A DNA stretch of 64,000 bases from Meghimatium bilineatum. Taxonomy: Eukaryota > Mollusca > Gastropoda > Stylommatophora > Philomycidae. A program made the translations under genes and the position numbers. Shown piece after piece: positions 55,681 to 64,000 of this stretch; position 1 is the stretch's first letter, and every line of letters begins with the position of its first letter. Where the stretch lies: NCBI GenBank assembly GCA_034231615.1, contig CM067311.1, forward strand, positions 11,411,660 to 11,475,659. The letters are read 5' to 3'. The notes beneath the pieces are model-generated. The model searched no databases. It had not been told where the DNA came from and was given only the letters and a program-made list of their open reading frames with translations.

Positions 55681-56195
55681 AGGAATGGCTAAAAGTACTT
55701 TCAATGACATATGGACAATTTTGACATCTAAACAAATTACAAACAAACTAAAATAATTATAAAATGCTACATCTATTCTATGTTAATGTATGGCTCAGAA
55801 ACATGGACACTAAATAATTAATTAAAAGACATAAGTGATTACATTGAGATGAGATGTGGATATATTAATGAATAGGGAGAACTTCATGGACAGAGAAGGA
55901 AACTTACAGAGGCTCTAACAACACTTAGCATGAAGAAAGAATTATTAATAGAAATAAAGATCAAACAAATAAAATATTTCGGACACATGATATAAAAGAC
56001 AGGACACTTTGATGAAGACCTTATTTGAAGGTAAAATCGAGGGGACGTGAGCAAGAGGTATGCAGAGTTACAATTGGGAGGGTAACATCACGAGACTTAC
56101 AGGTTTAGCAGAGTTCACCACCAAGACAAGAAAAATTTGGAGGTCTGTTGCAGCAAACCTTCGTTGCAGAGACGGCACGTAATGTGATGTGTGTG
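55681..56195 (+). mobile_element. LINE-I 3' part, copy 1
   Basis: IGMAKSTFNDIWTILTSKQI, then YGSETWTLN-like words, FGHMI, TLMKTLFEGKIEG, AEFTTKTRKIWRSVAANL, GTCDV. Many stops. A LINE-D relative. Confidence 0.65.
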
Positions 56196-56239
56196 TGGTT
56201 TACAGCTTACCTGTATTATAATAAGCTATAATATATATA

Positions 56240-56445
56240 TATACGTCTTTCGGTCGGACACATCCGAACTCAGCATGTCTTCTGACTCACTTTGAGCGTC
56301 TATGGGATAGTATAACCAACTCTACCTTCCAAACTCTTAGCACCCTCTTACAGCATGTTTTTCACGTTATAGTGTCGCTATTATTTATTCCCATTTCGGG
56401 ACCCTGTGTATTGCAAGTCCAGGCCACGCTTTACACACTAACGAC
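56240..56445 (-). mobile_element. SINE-b 5' part, reverse
   Basis: In reverse: GGGTCCCGAAATGGGAATAA, AACATGCTGTAAGAGGGTG, GAGTTGGTTATACTATCCCA, AGACATGCTGAGTTCGGATG, TGTCCGACCGAAAGACG. Same order as 41735-41895. A short TA run borders it. Confidence 0.65.
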
Positions 56446-56611
56446 TCTATGAAGATTATCACGGAATATAAACTTATACATGTCTTTAAAAAATTTCGAA
56501 AACTTGCTGGTATCGACTGAAGTAGAGAGAGTATGAGCAGCACGCAAGACTAAATATGTAGATCAACCATTTATCTCAACAAGTACACACGAAGCATTGG
56601 TACATGCGGTA
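56446..56611. other. Unassigned
   Basis: No repeat or coding identity recognised. Confidence 0.3.
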
Positions 56612-56710
56612 AGCTGTCCCATGCAATAAAGGTTCAGAGTAACCCAATCGATTTTACTTCGAAAGGCACATATATCGATGCCATGCTGTAAAATATGGCA
56701 TAATTTATTA
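56612..56710 (+). mobile_element. SINE-b, degenerate
   Basis: CTGTCCCATGCAATAAAGGT, CAGAGTAACCCA, ACTTCGAAAGGCACATATAT, TGCTGTAAAATATGG follow the order of 41840-41925 with deletions. Confidence 0.6.
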
Positions 56711-56734
56711 TGTTATCTAAGATTATCACAACAC

Positions 56735-56995
56735 CAGTAAATGTGCAAGAAGATTAAAACACCAGTAAATGTTATACAAGAAGATTAAAAAATCAGTAAA
56801 TGTTGTAGAAGATTACAACACCAATAAATGTAGAAGATTACAACACCAGAAAATGTTGTACAAGAAGATTAAAACACCAGTAAATGTTGTACACGAAGAT
56901 TATAACACCAGTAAATGTTGTAAAAGAAGATTACAACATCAGAAAATGTACACGAATATTACAATACCAGCAAATGTTGTACAAGAAGATTAAAA
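56735..56995 (+). repeat. Irregular 22-31 base array
   Basis: About nine units of the AAGATTAAAACACCAGTAAA, TGTTGTACAAG type, with length variants. Confidence 0.92.
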
Positions 56996-57004
56996 AATCG
57001 CCTC

Positions 57005-57443
57005 TAAAGGCAACTAATGGTGTTTCCAAGCACATTAAGTATTCTCGACACTACACTTTGTGGTTGTCCAGTCTCTAAGGATCGACTGATGACGTATCAT
57101 TGTTCTGTAGTGAGATGAACCATATTTGCGCATTGAGTTTTCGGTTGAAATTATTCCAGGACCGTCAATCTTTTTATAGACATTCAATAATATGGCCATA
57201 GATCTATGTGTTCAGTATGTTTCACGGGATTCTCATGAACCTGTCACGAGTTATTGCCAAAAATGTTTTTTTCATCTTGACCTTTTTCAACACCTCATGA
57301 ATCATGAGGTGAGTACAATTCAGGTAACCACGAGAAGTTAATGACCAGGTGGACACAGTCGATAGGTTGAATTATGTTCAATCAGTGAATATATTTTATA
57401 AAAGTAACTCCAAAAAAGTTGCGTTTCTTTTTATGAACAGTAC
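57005..57443 (-). mobile_element. Tc1/mariner 5' fragment, reverse
   Basis: Minus strand begins TACTGTTCATAAAAAGAAAC, matching the terminus at 44711. It continues with the same 5' region (TGGTCATTAACTTCTCGTGG, CAGGTTCATGAGAATCCCGT), the start codon context ATGCGCAAATATGG and about 20 degraded transposase codons. It stops at the same end-side as the other copy, so no 3' end is present. Confidence 0.8.
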
Positions 57444-57554
57444 ATTAATTTATATGTCACGTTTAAAAATGTTGGCCTTGTTTCTCGGAATCTCAACAGC
57501 TAGTATTTTTTTCTGGTTATATTGACAGCAAAATAGAAATAGCTTCAATATTGT

Positions 57555-57725
57555 GCACTTTTTCACTGGGAAATGGAAAATAAAAGGAGAATATGAATGG
57601 CTAAAAGTACTTTTAATGATATGTGGAAAAACTATCGTCCAAACAAAGTACAAACTGAAAATGAGAATTATAAAATGCTGCATCTACTCTATGATAATGT
57701 CAAAACTGCCAAATACTGCATTTTT
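57555..57725 (+). mobile_element. LINE-I fragment
   Basis: NGKSTFNDMW and KMLHLLYDN words parallel IGMAKSTFNDIW at 55690. Broken. Confidence 0.5.
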
Positions 57726-57852
57726 TTCTGTTAATGTGTTGCAGGGAGGGAGTTGAATAGGGGGTTGAAAAGGTCGCATGCTCTTGCTGTCGCCACGTTA
57801 TGTACAGGGTGAGTTTTTTTATTAACCCTCTGATAGATAAAACCCAGTCTTT

Positions 57853-57910
57853 ACCGGGGATCGAACTCTAGACCTCACTAGTGTGAGAGACCAACGCCCT
57901 AACCTTTCGG
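57853..57910 (-). ncRNA. tRNA-Glu-like sequence, probably a SINE head
   Basis: On the minus strand GGTTAGGGCGTTGG (A box side) and GTTCGATCCCC (B box) are spaced as in a tRNA. Between them TTGGT-CTCTCAC-ACTAG forms an anticodon arm with loop CTCTCAC, that of tRNA-Glu(CTC). The acceptor and T stems do not close, so this is not a working tRNA gene. It lies inside LINE-I sequence. Confidence 0.5.
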
Positions 57911-57919
57911 GAAATGGAT

Positions 57920-58410
57920 CAGAAACATGGATAATAGAGAATGAAACATCAAAATACATTACAAAGAAACTTAAAATGAGAATTATATAATGCTACAACT
58001 TCTCCACAAGAATGTATGGCTCAGAAACATGGATATTGAACACCCAGAAGACATAAGTGATGCCTTTGAGATGCGGATATATAGAATAAAAGGGAGAACA
58101 TGATAGAAAGAAATGAATACGAGATATGGTTTTCTGATAACACTGCGTATAGAAAAGAGCAATTAAAGGAAAGAAAAATCAAAGAAATATAATATTTTAC
58201 ATATAGACGTGACACCTTGTTGAAGAACTTACTTGAAAGTAGAGTTAAGGGAAGGCGAACAAAAGGTAGGCAGAGATATAGATGGGGGGGGGGTGTTACA
58301 ACATGAAATGGGGGAGGACACAATCTATCAGAGCATCACACCAAGGACAGAGAAGGAGATGCTGGAGATTTGTTGTGCAAGTAAATATTCGATGTGGAGA
58401 CGACACTTGA
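57920..58410 (+). mobile_element. LINE-I 3' part, copy 2
   Basis: KKLKMRII, YGSETWILNTQKT, then degraded words parallel to 55750-56180 (KANKR, W..). Contains a 10-base G run at about 58287. Confidence 0.6.
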
Positions 58411-58990
58411 TGATGAATTGGCTTGTCAGTTATACTCGGCCTTTACTTTCATTGTCTTGTATTTCCAACAAATTTTCTGTTTGTGATCTGTCCCCTTGTA
58501 TTATTATTTTCTCCCTTGCGAGATAAAGTTGTCAACAAGTTTTCTGTTTGTGAACTGTTCACAACCTTAATTCTACAACCTTAATAATCGACATTTTAAG
58601 ATGATGTTTACGAATTTTTTTCTTTCAATAACAAAATGTGTTTGTTTTCTAGTTTCTATCTCCAGGAATCGCGAAAAATGGAGTTCTTGTGTCATAGAGT
58701 GGGCTGGGATAGATTATCCTGAACTTTATTTCATACTTACAAGACTTCAGATCTCAGTAATATGCAATGAAAAGTAGCCTCCTCCTCAGGTAGGGTCAAA
58801 CTATAATTCTAGTGACTTGTGACTTCCACAAAAACAATGTCTCGCTATATAAGCCGTCTACTGGTTGTTATTGTTGTATAGTGGTTGATTTGAGTGGACG
58901 CTGCTGGGACTTTCAGACGTTCCGTATATGAAGAACAAAACTTACAGTCAAATACATGTATTTCTACATCTTAAACATAATGAGTGTTAC
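58411..58990. other. No feature recognised
   Basis: Pyrimidine-rich, then AT-rich sequence without repeats or domains I know. Confidence 0.4.
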
Positions 58991-58994
58991 TTCG

Positions 58995-59042
58995 TTTGTT
59001 CTCAAACTCCTGTTGGTTAGCAGGAAGTAGTCCATGGAACTA
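58995..59042 (-). mobile_element. SINE 3' end scrap, reverse
   Basis: TTCTCAAACTCCTGTTGGTT and AGCAGGAAGTAGTCCATGG are the reversed SINE-a/b 3' end. Body and tail are missing. Confidence 0.55.
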
Positions 59043-59197
59043 CAACTTGACTGATATACCTGCGCCAGACGGCACGACACGGGATCAGTGTTACAAATCT
59101 AAATTATATTACAGTTTTCATTACATTTATCAACGTACAAGATCTGGTCAATATGGCATGTTAACCATATGGGGCAAAAACCCGCTGAGATGAGAAA

Positions 59198-59280
59198 TTC
59201 ATGATGTTCGTCCGTCGTAATCGACGATGACCAAAAACTCAACCATAATAATAATAATAACATTAAGTAATAAAAGTAGC
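59198..59280 (+). repeat. R6 repeat, second copy
   Basis: TTCGTCCGTCGTAATCGACG, ATGACCAAAAACTCAACC and an AATAATAA tail; colinear with 28552-28640. Confidence 0.65.
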
Positions 59281-59336
59281 ATAATTCATGAAGTATGAGA
59301 AATTCATACTTCACACATCAATTACAAATTGAAAAT

Positions 59337-59762
59337 ATTACATATGTACCAAGTTTGACAGATTACATATGTACCAAGTTTGACAGATTATATATGTACC
59401 AAGTTTGACAGATTATATATGTACCAAGTTTCACAGATTGTATATGTACCAATTTTGACAGATTTATATATGTACAAAGTTTCACAGATTATATATGTAC
59501 CAAGTTTCACAGATTATATATGTACCAAGTTTCACAGATTATATATGTACCAAGTTTCACAGATTATATATGTACCAAGTTTGACAGATTACATATGTAC
59601 CAAGTTTGACAGATTATATATGTACCAAGTTTGACAGATTATATATGTACCAAGTTTCACAGATTATATATGTACCAATTTTGACAGATTTATATATGTA
59701 CCAAGTTTCACAGATTATATATGTACCAAGTTTCACATATTACATATGTACCAAGTTTCACA
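59337..59762 (+). repeat. 25-base minisatellite, about 17 copies
   Basis: Unit TTATATATGTACCAAGTTTC plus ACAGA, with GACAGA and ACATATG variants. Confidence 0.96.
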
Positions 59763-59854
59763 GTTGTTGTTCATGGTTAAGATAAGGATTTATGACAAGT
59801 CCCCCGTTCTCTCTCCCCCACCCACGTACATTACAATAAACATTAAGTTTATTT

Positions 59855-60032
59855 GTTGGTCGTACATTTGTTGGTCGTACATTTGTTGGTCGTACATTTG
59901 TTGGTCGTACATTTGTTGTCGTACATTTGTTGGTCGTACATTTGTTGGTCGTACATTTGTTGGTCGTACATTTGTTGGTCGTACATTTGTTGGTCGTACA
60001 TTTGTTGGTCGTACATTTGTTGGTCGTACATT
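59855..60032 (+). repeat. 15-base minisatellite, about 12 copies
   Basis: Unit GTACATTTGTTGGTC, one copy shortened by a G. Open frames over it are compositional. Confidence 0.96.
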
Positions 60033-60153
60033 TTACTTAAGAAGTAGCGGTCGATCTACGCAACATATTTTTGAATTAGTGATTTTCTAGGCAACAGACA
60101 TACGTTCAGTAGGTTGTCATTTATTTATCAATAGTCCGGTTGTAAATCTTATG

Positions 60154-60220
60154 TAGTGGAAATTGAACCTTACACATAGCCCGTCCGAGGCGTTCTTTGC
60201 ACCTCTACGCCACAAAGCCG
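60154..60220 (-). ncRNA. tRNA-like sequence, probable SINE head
   Basis: Minus strand TGGCGTAGAGG fits the A box and GGTTCAATTTC the B box, about 50 bases apart. No convincing anticodon arm. Likely a tRNA-derived SINE relic. Confidence 0.4.
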
Positions 60221-60804
60221 AAGTAAGTATAGACACACAACAGAAATAAAGTATGAATGACGAAGACAGTTTTATAACTAGACAGGAACTTAGTAACCCT
60301 TGCACCTGTAAGTTGATTCACCGGTTGAATAAAAGAAAACTTCACCAAATAACTGTCACAGATTTCTTGATAATCTAAACCTCTGATACAAACAACAAAC
60401 AGTTCTTCATATGAAGAGACCGCATTCCCAACTGTGCACGTATTGCCATGTCAAACAATCTCCTTATCTCATCCAAGTGGCCAAGCCAACGCCTGCTACG
60501 GTTCATGAAGAGTCCCCTTTGCACAAACTTGACTCTTCATCTCTTGAATATTTTAGTACACCGATACAGTCAACGAAACAAAAATGTCTTTTGGACAATA
60601 GCTGTCAAAAGATATTGGCATTCAGACACGATTGGGGTGAATGCGTCTATGTTTTTGAGTGCACAGGAAGGTTTGGTTGAATAGCGTGTATCTAAATCCA
60701 AAGGCTGTATGTTGAAGCACGGAAAATCTGGCGCAATATTCACACTAAAGTAACATAATCAAAGAAGCTACATTTTCATTGTTAGGATTCAAGGCTTCAT
60801 GTTA
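60221..60804. other. No feature recognised
   Basis: Two overlapping plus-strand frames (60411-60684) show no domain. No repeat recognised. Confidence 0.4.
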
Positions 60805-61190
60805 TGTGACTGCTTACACAGACAGAAGTTTACACATTGACAGCTTACACGGACAGAAGCTTACATATTGACTGCTTACACAGACAGAAGCTTACACATT
60901 GACTGCTTACAGACAAGCTTACACATTGACTGTTTACACGGACAGAAGCTTACACATTGACTGCTTACACAGACAAGCTTACACATTGACTGCTTACACA
61001 GACAGAAAATTGATTGCACAGTGACTGCTAACACAGACAGAAACATATACATTGACTGCTTACACAGAAGGAAGCATACATGTTGACTGCTTACACAGAA
61101 GAAAGCTTACATATTGACTGCTTACACAGAAGGAAGCCTACATGTTAACAGATTACACAAAAGGAAGCTTACATATTGATTGTTATTACT
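60805..61190 (+). repeat. About 31-base array
   Basis: About a dozen units built from GACTGCTTACACAGACAGAA and GCTTACACATT, with later copies carrying CAGAAGGAAGC. Confidence 0.93.
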
Positions 61191-61254
61191 TCTTCTTACA
61201 CTAATTTTGGTCTCATTTATCCCCAACACTGTAAAGTCTACGGAGACAACAACT

Positions 61255-62425
<1,171 letters not shown>

Positions 62426-62905
62426 TGACACTACTGCTCCAACCACCAACCCATTTTATGTCGTAAAGATGAATATATACATTGTATATTGGGATCGTTT
62501 ATAAACCAAAACAAATATATATATATATATATTGACATGTATATACAACTTTCAACAACTTGCTAAAAATGAGCGTTAGATTCCTGTATTTCTTCCAGAT
62601 TGTATCTTGTTGCCTGTAATAATGGAGAATAAAAACGTTAAAATATAATATGAAGGCGTGGTTCGGCAAGTGGAGCCTGACTATATAATCTACACGGAAA
62701 GAGGAGCCAGCATAAATAATATATTGGAAATGGGACGATGAAATGCAAAGTTTGCCAGACACTATGCGAGAGGTTACAAGAGCATTACACTCAAATTGCC
62801 ATAGAGAGGAAAGAGCTACAGACGGAATGACCGAGGCATTTCAATCAATAATTGGTGTTAGCCCCCGGCTACGTGTTATCTGCTCTTGTCACAGTTTAGA
62901 TCGAC
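62426..62905. other. No gene recognised; TA run
   Basis: A TA run lies at 62514-62532. A plus-strand frame from 62743 continues into the next array and has no known domain. Confidence 0.4.
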
Positions 62906-62907
62906 AG

Positions 62908-63150
62908 AAATATACAAGATGTACAAAGAGATATACAAGATGTACAAAGAGATATACAAGATGTACAAAGAGAAATAGAAGATGTACACAGAAATATACA
63001 AGATGTACACAGAGATATACAAGATGTACACAGAAATATACAAGATGTACAAAGAGATATACATGATGTACACAGAGATATACAAGATGTACACAGAGAT
63101 ATACAAGATGTACAAAGAGATATACAAGATGTACAAAGAGAAATAGAAGA
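62908..63150 (+). repeat. 21-base minisatellite, about 12 copies
   Basis: Unit ATACAAGATGTACAAAGAGA plus T, with CACAGAG and AGAAATAG variants. All three minus frames stay open because 21 is a multiple of 3. Confidence 0.96.
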
Positions 63151-63237
63151 TGGAAAAAAAGAGAAATATAAGTTGCACAAAGAGATTGGGACAGCTTCAT
63201 TCAAGTCAGAAAATAATTTAGACTACTGGAGTTTTAG

Positions 63238-63405
63238 ATATCTTCTTCTTCTACTTCAGTATTCATTCTCAAACTCCCGCTGGCTCTCTGTTGTAGCAGC
63301 AGAATAGCCCTAGATTGCCAGCAAGATGTAGTCCGGAGAATGGTTATGCGGTGTGTCGCCGTTTTATTTGCGCTTAGTGGTCCGCCACATCCGTCGTTCA
63401 CTGGG
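63238..63405 (-). mobile_element. SINE-a copy, reverse
   Basis: In reverse: GACGGATGTGGCGGACCACT, GCGCAAATAAAACGGCGACA, CATTCTCCGGACTACATCTT, GGGAGTTTGAGAATGAATAC and a GAAGAAGAAG tail. Colinear with 8105 and 21512. Confidence 0.75.
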
Positions 63406-63464
63406 AGCCTTAGATATGAATTTTGTGAAAGGGTGAGAATTGTCAAACTTGGAGCATTAGTTGT

Positions 63465-63895
63465 AATTTTAGTAAAAGGGAGGAATTCTCACAATTTGAC
63501 CCATAGATATGACAGATAAAAGGGAGGAATTCTTACAATTTGACCCATAGATATGACAGATAAAAGGGAGGAATTCTCACAATTTGACCCATAGATATGA
63601 CAGATAAAAGGGAGGAATTCTTACAATTTGACCCATAGATATGACAGATAAAAGGGAGGAATTCTCACAATTTGACCCATAGATATGACAGATAAAAGGG
63701 AGGAATTCTTACAATTTGACCCATAGATATGACAGATAAAAGGGAGAAATTCTCACAATTTGACCCATAGATATGACAGATAAAAGGGAGGAATTCTCAC
63801 AATTTGACCCATAGATATGACAGATAAAAGGGAGGAATTCTTACAATTTGACCCATAGATATGACAGATAAAAGGGAGGAATTCTCACAATTTGA
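63465..63895 (+). repeat. 44-base minisatellite with alternating variants
   Basis: About ten copies of GAGGAATTCTCACAATTTGA, CCCATAGATATGACAGATAA, AAGG. TTCTCAC and TTCTTAC alternate for most of the array, giving an 88-base higher-order period. More diverged copies flank it. Confidence 0.95.
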
Positions 63896-64000
63896 GTCGT
63901 TGTTATACCTGGTAAAAGAAAGAGAATTCTCACACTTGAGGCCTTAGTAGTGATTTTAGTAAAATGGAGGAAATTCTCGTAAAGGATAAAGCTAATCGTC

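Noticed and set aside
57853..57910. Functional tRNA-Glu gene
   Set aside because: The anticodon loop fits but acceptor and T stems do not pair; listed as tRNA-like only.
60411..60684. Two overlapping plus-strand frames with Cys pairs
   Set aside because: No known finger spacing and no homologue recognised; overlapping frames argue against constraint.
62743..63204. Repeat frames in all minus-strand phases and one plus-strand frame
   Set aside because: A 21-base array; the leading part before the repeat has no recognisable domain.

Overview
This is repeat-rich, AT-rich metazoan nuclear DNA. Intronless Toll-like receptor (TLR) genes, a class A G-protein-coupled receptor (GPCR) of invertebrate type, several lineages of non-LTR retrotransposons, Tc1/mariner and hAT remnants, and very dense micro- and minisatellites point to an invertebrate. 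A lophotrochozoan such as a mollusc is my best guess, but this rests on the feel of the gene and repeat families, not on a diagnostic marker. Nothing prokaryotic or organellar is present.

Only three host loci are convincing. Two are TLR genes on the minus strand. Copy A (1-2033) runs off the left edge. Copy B (16521-19382) is a complete 953-codon receptor with signal peptide, leucine-rich repeats, cysteine-rich C-cap, one membrane helix and a cytoplasmic TIR domain. They are direct duplicates about 17.35 kb apart and about 97% identical where I compared them; the duplication includes about 260 bases of 5' flank. A short inverted piece of the same gene lies just past the stop codon of copy B. 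The third locus (30009-31055, plus strand) is a seven-helix GPCR broken by one in-frame TGA.

Almost everything else is repetitive. I use local nicknames for the non-LTR (LINE) families, based on C-terminal signatures. LINE-A has CLRRI..RNE.IR. LINE-B has RRW.YI.HVLRM. LINE-C has YGCESWTLTADMERR. LINE-D has EMWF.RR.L.I.WT. LINE-E has EAFEMKC. LINE-F has GGHKKRFTDTLN. LINE-H is a separate reverse transcriptase. LINE-I is a LINE-D relative. LINE-R carries RNase H. All copies are truncated, frameshifted or internally deleted. Two short interspersed families recur: SINE-a and SINE-b, with related 3' ends and a GAA-rich tail. A further family, R1, carries a hammerhead-ribozyme-like motif and often occurs as inverted pairs.

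About thirty tandem arrays fill the gaps, with units from 2 to 67 bases. The largest is a nearly homogeneous 49-base satellite (34376-36057) with a decayed tail (36058-36620). Several arrays appear to have started inside LINE coding sequence. Layout: TLR copy A, LINEs and arrays (2-16 kb); TLR copy B (16.5-19.4 kb); arrays and LINEs (20-30 kb); broken GPCR (30-31 kb); LINEs, the 49-base satellite and SINEs (32-43 kb); Tc1, RNase H LINEs and arrays (44-56 kb); Tc1, tRNA-like heads, arrays and a 1.1-kb ACT microsatellite (57-64 kb).
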